The position numbers and the translations under genes were made by a program. DNA of 64,000 nucleotides from Psychrobacter submarinus (GTDB lineage: Bacteria > Pseudomonadota > Gammaproteobacteria > Pseudomonadales > Moraxellaceae): contig NZ_CAJHBQ010000001.1 of assembly GCF_904846685.1 (NCBI RefSeq), forward strand, positions 124,001-188,000. The letters are read 5' to 3'. The notes beneath the pieces were generated by a model, which had not been told where the DNA came from, did no database searches, and was given only the letters and a program-made list of their open reading frames with translations. Below, one piece after another: positions 37,458 to 47,402 of the stretch. Each line of letters starts with the position of its first letter. Position 1 is the first letter of the stretch.

Positions 37458-38276
37458 TTACAAACTATCTAAAGCGTCTCTTAGCTCATCCATTTTGGTC
37501 ATAATACGCTGCTGTGCTTCCGCTACCGCCTTGCTATCATTGGCATCGATATCAGCAAAGTTCTGCACTAAGGCACTCCCCACAATGACCCCATCGGCGT
37601 GCTCGCCAATGGCTTTGGCAGACGCACCATCACGAATACCAAAACCAACACAAACTGGCAAATCCGTCTCTGCCTTAATCGCTTGTACTTGCTGCGCGAC
37701 ATCATCAGTATCGAGCGTAGCAGATCCGGTAACGCCTTTGAGTGACACGTAATAAATATAACCGCCACAATGGGTCAAGACTTGCTCACGGCGCTCAGGT
37801 AAAGTCGTCGGCGATAATAAGAAAATCTCATTCATCGCATGCTCGGATAGATGCTGAGTAAAGCTGCCCGCCTCGGCTGGCGGCAGGTCCACCATCAAGA
37901 GACCATCAACCCCTGCCTGTTCACACAGCTGCACAAAGTTATCATAGCCAATGATTTCCACAGGGTTAAGATAGCCCATCAGGATAATAGGCGTCTGTGT
38001 ATCTTGCTTACGAAACTCGCTTACCATATTTAGCGCATCACGAGTGCTGGTACCTGCCGCTAACGCGCGCTCGCCTGCTAAAGCTACGGTTGGGCCATCG
38101 GCCATAGGATCTGAAAACGGTAAACCGACTTCGATCATATCGGCGCCGTGTTTGACAAGATCATGTAGCAAGCCAACAAAGTTACTCGGATTGGGATCGC
38201 CTGCCATCACGTACGGAATCAGCGCTTTTTTGTTCTGTGATTTTAAAGTTTCAAAGGTGCTTTCAATTCGGGTCAT
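37458..38276 (-). CDS. trpA: Tryptophan synthase alpha chain
   Basis: A 272-residue TIM barrel. 'ALIPYVMAGDPNPSNFVGLL', the catalytic Glu in 'HGADMIEVGLPFSDPMADGP' and Asp in 'GVDGLLMVDLPPAEAG', and the phosphate loop 'VCVGFGIRDGASAKAIGEHA' are present. It cleaves indole-3-glycerol phosphate to indole, channelled to TrpB. It is 71 bp after trpB. Confidence 0.97.
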   Translation of the reverse strand: MTRIESTFETLKSQNKKALIPYVMAGDPNPSNFVGLLHDLVKHGADMIEVGLPFSDPMADGPTVALAGERALAAGTSTRDALNMVSEFRKQDTQTPIILMGYLNPVEIIGYDNFVQLCEQAGVDGLLMVDLPPAEAGSFTQHLSEHAMNEIFLLSPTTLPERREQVLTHCGGYIYYVSLKGVTGSATLDTDDVAQQVQAIKAETDLPVCVGFGIRDGASAKAIGEHADGVIVGSALVQNFADIDANDSKAVAEAQQRIMTKMDELRDALDSL

Positions 38277-38347
38277 AATTTTCTCTAGTTATTATTTAAT
38301 AAAAACAAGAGGCTATTATTAGCCTCTGTTAATCATATTATTGAATG

Positions 38348-39613
38348 CTACAGCTCAATCCCTTCCGCCTTCATCACTGAATGCAAATCTTTATCGCCGC
38401 GACCTGACATATTCACCACGATAGTCTGCTCAGGTGACATGGTTTTGGCCAGTTTTAATGCATAAGCACAAGCATGAGACGTTTCTAAAGCTGGAATAAT
38501 ACCTTCTTTACGCGTCACTTCATGGAAGCCCTCTAACGCCTCTTTGTCGGTACAGCCAACATATTCAACCCGGTTCATGTCTTTTAGGAAACTATGCTCA
38601 GGACCAACACCTGGATAATCAAGACCTGCCGAGATAGAATGCGTCTCTTGAATTTGGCCTTCATCATCTGCCATTAGATACGTACGATTACCATGCAACA
38701 CGCCGATACGGCCCGCCGCAAGTGGCGCTGAATGACGACCACTTTCGATACCATCGCCTGTAGCTTCGACACCATACATCTTCACATTGGTATCGTTTAA
38801 GAAGTCAAAAAACAGACCAATAGCATTCGAGCCGCCGCCAACACAAGCGACTAGTGCGTCAGGTAACTTACCCGTTTGTTGCAAGTGCTGTACACGCGTC
38901 TCTTTACCGATGATCGCTTGGAAATCACGCACCAGTAGCGGATAAGGATGCGGGCCTGCGACCGTACCAATAATATAATAAGTCGTATCGACATTGGTGA
39001 CCCAATCGCGCATGGCTTCGTTCATTGCATCTTTTAAGGTGCGCGACCCTGAAGTCACTGGCACGACAGTCGTGCCTAAGAGACGCATACGGTAGACGTT
39101 CATCTTTTGTCGTTCGACGTCGTCTGCGCCCATATAGACGATGCACTCTAAGCCCAAACGTGCGGCGATAGTCGCGGTTGCCACGCCGTGCTGACCCGCT
39201 CCTGTCTCCGCGATAATGCGTTTTTTACCGCACATTTTGGCGAGTAGCGCCTGCCCGATAGTATTATTGACCTTGTGCGCGCCGGTATGATTGAGATCTT
39301 CACGCTTAAAGTAAATTTGCGCGCCGCCGATTTCATCGCTTAAACGCTTGGCATGATACAGCGGTGTTGGACGACCGACGTAATTGACCAAATCGTTATG
39401 ATACTCCTCCCAAAAATCCGGATCAGCTTTGACTTTGGTGTATAGTGTCTCAAGCTCTTCTAGCGCTGCCATCAAAGTCTCAGACACAAAGCGGCCGCCA
39501 TGCACGCCAAAATGACCACGAGAATCAGGGTATTGATTGAAATCGGCGACGTCTTTTGGATTGGTAAAAGTATTGATCGTTTGTGCTGAATTATTTTCGG
39601 TTGTAGTACTCAT
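38348..39613 (-). CDS. trpB: Tryptophan synthase beta chain
   Basis: A 421-residue PLP enzyme: '[20 protein letters not shown]', the PLP lysine in '[20 protein letters not shown]', '[20 protein letters not shown]' and the phosphate loop '[11 protein letters not shown]'. It joins indole and serine to tryptophan. The frame opens with a TTG one codon earlier; the ATG at 39613, behind 'aggatattttg', is the likely start. It lies between trpF and trpA. Confidence 0.97.
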   Translation of the reverse strand: MSTTTENNSAQTINTFTNPKDVADFNQYPDSRGHFGVHGGRFVSETLMAALEELETLYTKVKADPDFWEEYHNDLVNYVGRPTPLYHAKRLSDEIGGAQIYFKREDLNHTGAHKVNNTIGQALLAKMCGKKRIIAETGAGQHGVATATIAARLGLECIVYMGADDVERQKMNVYRMRLLGTTVVPVTSGSRTLKDAMNEAMRDWVTNVDTTYYIIGTVAGPHPYPLLVRDFQAIIGKETRVQHLQQTGKLPDALVACVGGGSNAIGLFFDFLNDTNVKMYGVEATGDGIESGRHSAPLAAGRIGVLHGNRTYLMADDEGQIQETHSISAGLDYPGVGPEHSFLKDMNRVEYVGCTDKEALEGFHEVTRKEGIIPALETSHACAYALKLAKTMSPEQTIVVNMSGRGDKDLHSVMKAEGIEL

Positions 39614-39750
39614 CAAAATATCCTGTAGATAACATATAGGTTAAAAATGCTTATAAATTAAAGGCCAAACGATTAAAACAATATAGGGCTTATAAATAAA
39701 TCGATAAAACTCTTTGCCTTGATCTCGGCCATAGTCAATCTCTTCACCGA

Positions 39751-40407
39751 TCATTGCCATCGATCTCGTTTGACCGCTTTCATAAAGCCGCGCATTTTGT
39801 CTTCATCCTTTTTACCTTTCGCGGACTCAATACCGCCGCTCACATCGAGCGCGTAGAGCGCATGGATAGGTAGATCTAAAGTTGCAGCGACATTATCAGC
39901 ATCAAGCCCGCCTGCCAATATAATAGGCAGCGCACTGTCTGTTGGGATCAAATCCCAATCGAACTGATCGCCCGTACCGCCATATTTCTGCGGATTATAA
40001 GCATCAAGTAAAATACTACTTGCACCAGCGCTAGCAAAATCGTTAATTTTAGCTTGGACGCTCGCTAGCGTATCTTGTTCGCTATTGATACGTAGCGCCT
40101 TTATCCAACGTTTATGCACGCTATTAGCCAGTTGCTGACATTGCTCAGGGCTCTCATCGCCATGAAACTGGATAATATCAAAAGCGACTTTATCGGCTAA
40201 CTCCATAAGCTCGTCTTTATCCACATTGACCACTAAAGCGACGACGCTAGTAAAGGCTGGTACTCCGGTAGTCAATTGCTGCGCTTGCGCTATGGTCACC
40301 GCACGCGGACTTGGCGGATAAAACACTAAGCCTACCGCATCGACCCCTAGCTGGATAGCTGCCTCAATATCAGCAAGCTGAGTGAATCCGCAAAATTTTA
40401 CCTGCAT
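39751..40407 (-). CDS. trpF: Phosphoribosylanthranilate isomerase
   Basis: A 218-residue TIM barrel: 'VKFCGFTQLADIEAAIQLGV' with the catalytic Cys, 'DAVGLVFYPPSPRAVTIAQA', 'DIIQFHGDESPEQCQQ' and the catalytic Asp region 'ALDVSGGIESAKGKKDEDKM'. It converts phosphoribosylanthranilate to its ribulose form in tryptophan synthesis. It starts the trpF-trpB-trpA-accD-folC group; the other trp genes are not in the window. Confidence 0.96.
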   Translation of the reverse strand: MQVKFCGFTQLADIEAAIQLGVDAVGLVFYPPSPRAVTIAQAQQLTTGVPAFTSVVALVVNVDKDELMELADKVAFDIIQFHGDESPEQCQQLANSVHKRWIKALRINSEQDTLASVQAKINDFASAGASSILLDAYNPQKYGGTGDQFDWDLIPTDSALPIILAGGLDADNVAATLDLPIHALYALDVSGGIESAKGKKDEDKMRGFMKAVKRDRWQ

Positions 40408-40601
40408 ATTTTGACCTTAGCCAAGTAAACTTGAAGTTGTCTTAATAAAGTGGCTGTTCATAAATTAGCGATTAATAGAGGCGCCCAGCTCTAGAAATGA
40501 GGGTGATTTGTTAACTCAAAGCCAAATCAATTGCATCCAAAAACTTATCCTAGCATACTTTTATTCATAGTTTTGTTTATGATTACCATAAGGACTTTTC
40601 A

Positions 40602-42245
40602 ATGTCTAAAAAGACAGCGGCAACTAGCAGCAGTAAAGATAACGATAGTAAAAAAAAGCCGGATAATAATGCACATTCGCCCCATTATCTAATGTGGTTT
40701 CGTCGTGACTTGCGTAACCATGACAATACCGCTTTGGCCGCTATTTGTGAACAGGCTAATGCCAGTGAAGCGCCTGTTACCGCCGTCTACTTTATCACTC
40801 CTGAGCAATGGTATGAGCATGATGACTCGCTCGTACAAGTCGATCATATCGCGCGTACTCTGCCGATACTAGCGCAAAAGCTAGAAGATCAGTTAAATAT
40901 CGCTTTAAACGTCTATCTATGTGCCGATTTTGATAAGTCTATAGACGCTATCACTGAGCTATGTGCAGAGCAAAAAATTACTACCGTTATGGCCAATCAC
41001 GAGTACGAAGGCAATGAAATCGATCGCGATGAAAAGTTGACAAAGCAGCTTGCTAATGATGACATCGAGTTTATCCGCCATCATGACCAGTGTATATTGC
41101 CGCCGCTGAGCATCACCACTAATGACGGCGATAGCATGTATAAAGTCTTTACCCCATTTTATCGTAAATGGCGCGATACGTTGGAGGCAGGTTCGCTTAG
41201 CGCTCATAAAGCTACAAAAGTGACTGCTAATAATAAAACCAAAGCTCGCATAAAATCTATGACACTAAAGTCTGCCACAGACAATGCCAATACTAGCGCC
41301 AGTATAGAAAAGCTTGCGCACAAAATAGTCGCTGACTATCAAAAACCTTTAGAGGACGACGAGCAAAAATTCACCGATAAGTCTGCGCAGCTTAAGCAAG
41401 CACGTGAGGATTATCCAGCAGGTGAAGACGCTGCTATACAACGTTTAAAGGAGTTTGTCGCTGAGGATATCGAAGATTATGATGTCAGTCGTGACAAGCC
41501 TATTTTGCAAGGTACCAGTCACCTGTCGGCCTACTTAACGATTGGCGCTATCAGTCCAAGGCTATGTTACCTGCAAGCAGCGCAAGCGCAAGAAAAACTG
41601 CACGGTAATGATAGCGATAATGAGGACATCAATCGCTGGATAAGCGAGCTGGCTTGGCGCGACTTTTATCGTCATGTGTTAGTCGATAAACCCAAACTCA
41701 TCGAGCATAAAGCTTATAAAGAAGACGCCGATAATAAGGTCAATTGGTCATATGATAAAGATGACTTTGCCGCTTGGTGCGCAGGCAAAACAGGTGTGCC
41801 GTTAGTTGATGCCGCGATGCGTTGTCTGAATGCCACAGGCTTTATGCATAATCGCTTACGCATGGTGACGGCAATGTTTTTGACCAAAGACTTGCTCATC
41901 GATTGGCGCTGGGGCGAGCGCTACTTTATGCAGCAGCTGATCGATGGTGACTTTGCTTCTAACAATGGCGGCTGGCAATGGAGCGCTTCTACGGGTACGG
42001 ATTCTGCGCCGTATTTCCGCATTATGAACCCCTTTAGCCAAGGCAAAAGCCATGATGCTAAGGGCGAGTTTATCAAGACTTGGCTGCCAGAGCTCAAAGA
42101 CGTCCCTGTTAGCACGTTGCACTCTGAGGACACAATGCGTAAAGCACTAAAAAAAGGCGGCGAGTTTGCAGATATAGACTACCCTGTGCCTATGGTTGAG
42201 CATAAAGAAGTGCGCAAACTGGCTATTGCTGAGTTTAAAAAATAA
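40602..42245 (+). CDS. phrB: Deoxyribodipyrimidine photo-lyase
   Basis: A 547-residue class I photolyase/cryptochrome-family flavoprotein. The N-terminal photolyase domain starts at 'HYLMWFRRDLRNHDNTALAA'; the FAD-binding domain has 'INRWISELAWRDFYRHVLVD', 'TGVPLVDAAMRCLNATGFMH' and 'NRLRMVTAMFLTKDLLIDWR' with 'DFASNNGGWQWSASTGTDSA'. It repairs cyclobutane pyrimidine dimers with light. It is about 75 residues longer than E. coli PhrB, through a Ser/Lys/Asp-rich N-terminal extension and a Thr/Lys-rich insertion around residues 200-235. It is a single gene with 'aaggac' 9 bp before the start. Confidence 0.95.
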   Translation: MSKKTAATSSSKDNDSKKKPDNNAHSPHYLMWFRRDLRNHDNTALAAICEQANASEAPVTAVYFITPEQWYEHDDSLVQVDHIARTLPILAQKLEDQLNIALNVYLCADFDKSIDAITELCAEQKITTVMANHEYEGNEIDRDEKLTKQLANDDIEFIRHHDQCILPPLSITTNDGDSMYKVFTPFYRKWRDTLEAGSLSAHKATKVTANNKTKARIKSMTLKSATDNANTSASIEKLAHKIVADYQKPLEDDEQKFTDKSAQLKQAREDYPAGEDAAIQRLKEFVAEDIEDYDVSRDKPILQGTSHLSAYLTIGAISPRLCYLQAAQAQEKLHGNDSDNEDINRWISELAWRDFYRHVLVDKPKLIEHKAYKEDADNKVNWSYDKDDFAAWCAGKTGVPLVDAAMRCLNATGFMHNRLRMVTAMFLTKDLLIDWRWGERYFMQQLIDGDFASNNGGWQWSASTGTDSAPYFRIMNPFSQGKSHDAKGEFIKTWLPELKDVPVSTLHSEDTMRKALKKGGEFADIDYPVPMVEHKEVRKLAIAEFKK

Positions 42246-42294
42246 AGCATAGCTCAGTATTTATACGAAAAGCATACCTCTGAAAGTTGCCATA

Positions 42295-42332
42295 AAAAAG
42301 CGCTCAATTATCGGTAACTGAGCGCTTTTTTA
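42295..42332. terminator. Bidirectional terminator between phrB and the DUF4230 gene
   Basis: The arms aaagcgctca and tgagcgcttt (extended by att/aac) form a stem flanked by an A run on the left and a T run on the right. It serves both convergent genes. Confidence 0.85.
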
Positions 42333-42400
42333 TATTGAGCTAAACACTTAGAACTTATCTAGTTTGACTAAGTTAATTTGAATCAGTTAATTTGACCAAG

Positions 42401-43150
42401 TTAACTCGCGGTACTCGCCGGCATGCGACAAGCGCCCGCGCCTTGCGTGGTAACAGTAACTACCGCTCCTGTCATCGCAAATAGCTGCTGCAATTGTGTT
42501 TGCGCGTTGCTCAGTGCCATGGTCATCATATCACCGCGGCAGGCACGCTCAAGCACTTCTTTTTTGGCCATACTTTGCGCTTGTGCCAATATCGCCGGAT
42601 CAACTTGCATCATCCCAAACGCGCCCGTTTGCCAGTCGTATATCTCGATATCATCAAGATATACGGCAAACACCTCTGAGGGCGGTATAGTGATATTAAT
42701 CTTTGGCATGATCGATGATGGCGTAGTCGAGTTATCCGCGGCTTCGAGCTGCTCATTAGTAGGCTGCACCACTTGTACCATCTCAGGCGTCAAGGCGCTC
42801 AGATCGATACCTGCTTGCACGCGTCCTTTAGCAATGAACAACGCCTTTTGCTCATCTTGCCACAGCTTTGCCCAGCTGCCCTCGCGCTCACTAGTAATAA
42901 TGGTATCGACACTAAAAGCCACCGTTTGCAGACGATTAAGCTGCTGAATTTGGGTGACAACGCCTTCTCTAGTAATCGTCTCAACAGGCTCTTCCTCAGC
43001 ACTGTTTTGCATGATATAAATCGCAAAAGCCAACGCCGCCAGACCCACAAAAAGTAGTAGCCACGACATCTTAGCAATTTTTGGCTTAGCCTTACGCTCT
43101 TTGACAAGCCTATTATTAGGATCAGAAACGGGTTGCTCAGGAGTACTCAT
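42401..43150 (-). CDS. DUF4230 domain membrane-anchored protein
   Basis: A 249-residue protein with a basic N-terminus, one membrane helix ('MSWLLLFVGLAALAFAIYIM') and an extracytoplasmic domain matching DUF4230: 'VTQIQQLNRLQTVAFSVDTI', 'KALFIAKGRVQAGIDLSALT', 'INITIPPSEVFAVYLDDIEI' and a C-terminal helix with 'KKEVLERACRGDMMTMALSN'. Function is unknown; DUF4230 proteins are usually exported and membrane-tethered. It stands alone, convergent with phrB. Confidence 0.82.
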   Translation of the reverse strand: MSTPEQPVSDPNNRLVKERKAKPKIAKMSWLLLFVGLAALAFAIYIMQNSAEEEPVETITREGVVTQIQQLNRLQTVAFSVDTIITSEREGSWAKLWQDEQKALFIAKGRVQAGIDLSALTPEMVQVVQPTNEQLEAADNSTTPSSIMPKINITIPPSEVFAVYLDDIEIYDWQTGAFGMMQVDPAILAQAQSMAKKEVLERACRGDMMTMALSNAQTQLQQLFAMTGAVVTVTTQGAGACRMPASTAS

Positions 43151-43578
43151 AGCGGCTACCTTTTTATGGATTATTTGTTGTGTGCAGCTTAAAAAATTCA
43201 GTGCAGAATATTTATCTTAAAATCATAAGCTTAAATAAATACTGCTACTTAAATGCTATCAAAGCACCTAACTTCAAGGCGTCGCTACTTATTGTCAACA
43301 CAAACCTTAAGTGAGTTATCTTTTAATCATTCGCTTTGTGTTAATAATAAAGGCTTGCTAGGATGGAAATGACAAAAAGTCATTGCGTCTGAGCCTAACT
43401 TTACCTAACATAGACAGGTTACGCTGAAGCATTATAAAAGCTCTATTATAAAGAGCGTTAATCGACTCGTTTCAGCGACTTCTTACCAAGGCAAGCTAGC
43501 GCTGGCATAAAATTTTAGCCTTACGTTTAGCGTCTTTTTTATTTATTGTATGATTGAAGATAAGGTTACGCTTTATTT
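43151..43578. other. Intergenic region before proS
   Basis: About 430 bp between the divergent DUF4230 and proS genes. I see no coding sequence, RNA gene or repeat; it must contain both promoters. A small inverted repeat (agctctattataaagagc, 43439-43456) lies about 120 bp before proS. Confidence 0.45.
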
Positions 43579-45300
43579 ATGAAAGCCAGTCAGTTCTTGT
43601 TCGCCACGCTAAAAGAGACCCCAAGTGATGCCGATATCGCCTCCAGCCAGTTGATGGTGCGTGCCGGTCTTATTCGTAAAATCGCTTCTGGACTCTATAT
43701 TTGGTTGCCTTTAGGACTACGCGTCTTACAAAAGGTGGAACGTATCGTCCGTGAGGAGATGCAAAATATCGGCGCGCAAGAGGTGCTTATGCCAATGACT
43801 CAGCCCGCTGAGCTATGGCAAACTACCGGCCGGTTTGAGGACTATGGTCCTGAGCTGCTACGTTTCAAAGATCGCCATGATCGCGACTTTGTACTTGGGC
43901 CCACCCACGAAGAGGTCATCACTACTTTAGCTCAAAGCGAGCTACGTAGCTATAAGCAGCTACCGATTACTTTCTTTCAAATTCAAGGCAAATTCCGTGA
44001 TGAGATTCGTCCTCGCTTCGGGGTGATGCGCGCGCGTGAATTTACTATGAAAGACGCCTACTCGTTCCATGTCGATCAAGCCTCGCTTGCCAAGACTTAC
44101 CGGGATATGTACGACGCTTACACGCGTATCTTTACTCGTCTAGGCTTAGATTTTCGTGCCGTACAAGCAGATACCGGCTCTATCGGCGGCTTTGCCTCGC
44201 ATGAGTTTCATGTATTGGCGGACAGCGGCGAAGACGATATCGCCTTCTCTGACTCCTCTGATTACGCGGCGAATGTTGAGCTTGCCGAATCTTTATCCTT
44301 TAATATGGCTGAGCGCCAGCCGCCAAAGCAAGCGCGCGAAGATGTGCTCACCGAAGGTATGACCTCTTGTAAGATGGTTGCTGAACATTTAGATATCCCG
44401 CTGGCGAATACGGTAAAGACTTTGATCGTCCATGGTCATAAAGAAGACGATACGCCGCAGCTAATCGCCATAGTTTTGCGCGGCGATCATCAGCTCAATA
44501 CCATCAAAGCAGAGAAAATCGAAGAAGCCAATGTGCCACTAACACTTGCCTCTGATGCAGAACTAAAAGCGGCGGGGCTGCATAAAGGCTATATCGGCGT
44601 TGACCTAGATATGCCTGTGTTTGTCGATCGCTCAGCGGCCACTTTATCCGACTTTGTGGCCGGCGCTAATGTCGTTAATAAACACACTATCGGTATGAAC
44701 TGGGTGCGTGACACCCGTATCACCCGCATCGTCGATGTGCGCAACGTACAAGAAGGCGACCCTTCTCCTGATGGTAAAGGCACGCTAAAAATCAAGCGCG
44801 GTATCGAAGTCGGTCATATCTTCCAGTTGGGCGATAAGTACTCTCAAGCGATGAATGCTACTGTCTCTGGCGAAGATGGCAAGCCTGTGACGCTCATGAT
44901 GGGCTGCTACGGTATTGGCGTGAGCCGTATTATCGCCGCTGCTATCGAGCAAAATAACGACGAGAACGGCATCATGTGGCCACAGACGCCAGATGTTGAT
45001 GACTCCTTAGCGCCATTTGAAGTCGCTATCGTACCAATGAAATCCAAAGAAGACACGGTGATGGAGACGGCAACTGCGCTTTATGAAGAGCTAAAAGCGA
45101 AAGGCGTCAATGTCCTACTCGATGATCGTAATGAGCGCCCAGGCGTTAAGTTTGCTGATCTTGAACTGGTTGGTATTCCGCATCGCATTGTGGTCTCCGA
45201 TCGCAACTTAGCTGAAGATAAGTATGAGTATGTCGATCGCCGCGATAGTGAGAAGCAAATGCTAAGCCGCGAGGAAGTATTGGCAAAGGTCGTTGGTTAA
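43579..45300 (+). CDS. proS: Prolyl-tRNA synthetase
   Basis: A 573-residue class II synthetase of the bacterial type. Motif 1-like '[20 protein letters not shown]', motif 2 '[20 protein letters not shown]' + '[11 protein letters not shown]', an INS editing domain in the middle ('[16 protein letters not shown]'), motif 3 '[20 protein letters not shown]' and an anticodon-binding domain ('[16 protein letters not shown]') are in order. The INS domain deacylates Ala-tRNA(Pro). It is a single gene followed by a strong terminator. Confidence 0.98.
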   Translation: MKASQFLFATLKETPSDADIASSQLMVRAGLIRKIASGLYIWLPLGLRVLQKVERIVREEMQNIGAQEVLMPMTQPAELWQTTGRFEDYGPELLRFKDRHDRDFVLGPTHEEVITTLAQSELRSYKQLPITFFQIQGKFRDEIRPRFGVMRAREFTMKDAYSFHVDQASLAKTYRDMYDAYTRIFTRLGLDFRAVQADTGSIGGFASHEFHVLADSGEDDIAFSDSSDYAANVELAESLSFNMAERQPPKQAREDVLTEGMTSCKMVAEHLDIPLANTVKTLIVHGHKEDDTPQLIAIVLRGDHQLNTIKAEKIEEANVPLTLASDAELKAAGLHKGYIGVDLDMPVFVDRSAATLSDFVAGANVVNKHTIGMNWVRDTRITRIVDVRNVQEGDPSPDGKGTLKIKRGIEVGHIFQLGDKYSQAMNATVSGEDGKPVTLMMGCYGIGVSRIIAAAIEQNNDENGIMWPQTPDVDDSLAPFEVAIVPMKSKEDTVMETATALYEELKAKGVNVLLDDRNERPGVKFADLELVGIPHRIVVSDRNLAEDKYEYVDRRDSEKQMLSREEVLAKVVG

Positions 45301-45313
45301 TACGCTTCAATAT

Positions 45314-45356
45314 AAAAAATAGCCTAGCTCATTAAATGAGCTAGGCTATTTTTTTT
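45314..45356. terminator. Bidirectional terminator between proS and queF
   Basis: A long perfect stem (atagcctagctcatt / aatgagctaggctat) with a small loop is flanked by an A run and a T run, so it works for both convergent genes. Confidence 0.9.
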
Positions 45357-45378
45357 GCGGCCTATTCAATGACACGCG

Positions 45379-46251
45379 CTACTGGCGAATCAAACGACTT
45401 GGCTTCGGCAATAGTGAGATATCACTGACACGGCAAGGGTTAATATCGATACCGCCGCGGCGCGTGTACCAAGCTCTGACCATCAGCTTTGTAGGCTGAT
45501 AGAACTCACTTAAATCAGCGAATATCTGCTCGACACACTGCTCATGAAAACCATTATGCTGACGAAAACTTAAGATATAGCGCAGCATACTCGCGTCATC
45601 AACTTCGATAGCGCTACTCACCTCTACTGCTAGCGTTCCCCAATCGGGCTGATTGGTCACCGGACAATTACTACGCAGTAGATTGGAATAAAAGCTGAAC
45701 CGCTGACTACTGTCACGACTTGATTGTTGCGTTTTAGCTTTTAATAATGAAGCATCAGGATGCGAAGTCAGAGCTATTTTTTCGTCACTATCCGCTAGCG
45801 TATCATCGATACATACGCCCTTCGGCTGAGTAATGAGTAGCTCTGAATCTCTATTATTTAAATCAAATAATTCAACTTTGACTTCACCTTGCACGCAGTT
45901 AGATAAATCTTTGCTTAGCATTGTCTTAACCTCGTCCCAACTGGCAAACTCAGTAAAATTAATACTATTCAGATAAAGCTTCAGCGATTTGGACTCGACG
46001 ATAAAAAGCGACGTCGCAGGGATACTAAAACGCGCCATCGCGACTTGCGAGATACCTTGCGTGTTTAGCCAAGAGACTTCAAATGCGTGCCACCAGTCCA
46101 TACCGATGCTAAGTTTAGCAATACTGGGCTTATCAAATTGCCAGCCTATAGCTTCGCGCCCCATACTACGGTCAATCGGATACAGGGTTTCAGGACTGTA
46201 CTTGGTCGGATAGTCGGTGGTTTGCTCGCCTAAAATGCCATGGATACTCAT
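45379..46251 (-). CDS. queF: NADPH-dependent 7-cyano-7-deazaguanine reductase
   Basis: A 290-residue QueF of the long, two-domain (YqcD) type. The C-terminal T-fold domain has the catalytic Cys in 'YSNLLRSNCPVTNQPDWGTL' and 'FRQHNGFHEQCVEQIFADLS'. It reduces preQ0 to preQ1 in queuosine synthesis. The frame stays open to 46299, but those residues are encoded by the adjoining miniature transposon, so the ATG at 46251, preceded by 'aaggcaag', is the start. Confidence 0.95.
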   Translation of the reverse strand: MSIHGILGEQTTDYPTKYSPETLYPIDRSMGREAIGWQFDKPSIAKLSIGMDWWHAFEVSWLNTQGISQVAMARFSIPATSLFIVESKSLKLYLNSINFTEFASWDEVKTMLSKDLSNCVQGEVKVELFDLNNRDSELLITQPKGVCIDDTLADSDEKIALTSHPDASLLKAKTQQSSRDSSQRFSFYSNLLRSNCPVTNQPDWGTLAVEVSSAIEVDDASMLRYILSFRQHNGFHEQCVEQIFADLSEFYQPTKLMVRAWYTRRGGIDINPCRVSDISLLPKPSRLIRQ

Positions 46252-46274
46252 AACTTGCCTTTTGTCTATGCTAT

Positions 46275-46555
46275 TAGGGCGTGTTGAACATTCGACCATG
46301 GCACTGACAGCGACTATTTTTTAGGCGTTTCGATGTTAAAAATAATAAGTTTAGTCATTCTAAGCGCTTATTTTTAACGATGAAGCGGCAAAAAAGAGTC
46401 CTGTCCCCTGCTTTTATCGTTGGGTCTGATGCTAAAATTGCCCCATACTGCGTTACAAATCTCGCTAAGGCATCTGCATTATCGTCGCTTTGTGTCTTGT
46501 CTGGAACAATTTTAGCGATCAGCAGTGCCTATTTGCGAATGTTCAACACGCCCTA
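46275..46555. mobile_element. 277-bp miniature transposable element, copy 1 (with flanking TA)
   Basis: The unit 46277-46553 begins gggcgtgttgaacattcg and ends with its reverse complement, and is bounded by TA on both sides, the target duplication expected for IS630/Tc1-like or some IS5-group transposition. It has no transposase. Copy 2 at 50345-50621 has the same length in the opposite orientation; comparing the two by eye I count six substitutions (about 98% identity). It lies 26 bp upstream of the queF start. Confidence 0.9.
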
Positions 46556-46592
46556 AACGTGACTGATTAAAAACGAACTATCGTAACTCAAG

Positions 46593-47402
46593 CTACAAGC
46601 GAATCCGCGAGCCGTCACTGAGCAAGCGATAAGAGATGACATAGAACACTACGCAAAAGACAAAAATAGCCGCCATCGAATACCAAACGTTGACGTCAGA
46701 GTAACCCAAGATACCGTAACGGAATGAGTTGACCATATAGACAATCGGGTTCAATAGCGAGACGTTTTGCCAAAAGCTCGACAAATCTTCCATCGAATAA
46801 AACACCCCACCCAAAAAGGTCAATGGCGTCAATACAAAGCTTGGAATGATAGAGATATCATCGAACGAGCGCGCAAATACCGCGTTAATAAAGCCGCCTA
46901 ACGAGAATAAGATAGACGTGCCAAGTACCGTAAAGATAGTGACAAATAAATGCTCAATTCCCAAATCGGTAAAGAACAGCGCCACGATAGAGACAATAAA
47001 GGCAATCACTAGCCCGCGAAAGATACCGCCGCTGACATAACCCGTCAAAATCGCATGCTTAGAGACGGGCGATACCAGTAGCTCTTCGATACTGGCAGTA
47101 AACTTAGCACTAAAAAAGCTTGAGACGACGTTTGAATAGCTATTGGTAATCACCGCCATCATGATAAGGCCCGGGACGATGAACTGCATATAAGGCACGC
47201 CGCCCATCTCGCCCACTCGATCGCCAATCATGCGCCCAAAGATGATAAAGTATAGAGTCATAGTGATGACAGGAGGTAATAAAGTCTGCGGCCAAATACG
47301 CAAGATGCGGCGGATCTCTTTTAATAAGATGGTCTTAAAAGCGATCCATTTTTTGCTCCAAGACATAGACTCATTCGGATCTACAACGACGGGCTCTCTC
47401 AT
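46593..47402 (-). CDS. yadH: ABC-2 type transporter permease
   Basis: A 269-residue protein with six membrane helices of the ABC2_membrane family: 'TLLPPVITMTLYFIIFGRMI', 'MQFIVPGLIMMAVITNSYSN', 'VLTPLTFLGGVFYSMEDLSS' and 'NPIVYMVNSFRYGILG'. It is the membrane half of an export pump of the YadGH type; the substrate is unknown. Its ATG overlaps the stop of the ATPase gene (ATGA), so the two are translated together. Confidence 0.9.
   Translation of the reverse strand: MREPVVVDPNESMSWSKKWIAFKTILLKEIRRILRIWPQTLLPPVITMTLYFIIFGRMIGDRVGEMGGVPYMQFIVPGLIMMAVITNSYSNVVSSFFSAKFTASIEELLVSPVSKHAILTGYVSGGIFRGLVIAFIVSIVALFFTDLGIEHLFVTIFTVLGTSILFSLGGFINAVFARSFDDISIIPSFVLTPLTFLGGVFYSMEDLSSFWQNVSLLNPIVYMVNSFRYGILGYSDVNVWYSMAAIFVFCVVFYVISYRLLSDGSRIRL

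Noticed and set aside
46252..46299. Longer QueF start
   Set aside because: The extra codons fall inside the miniature transposon and the family start fits 46251.
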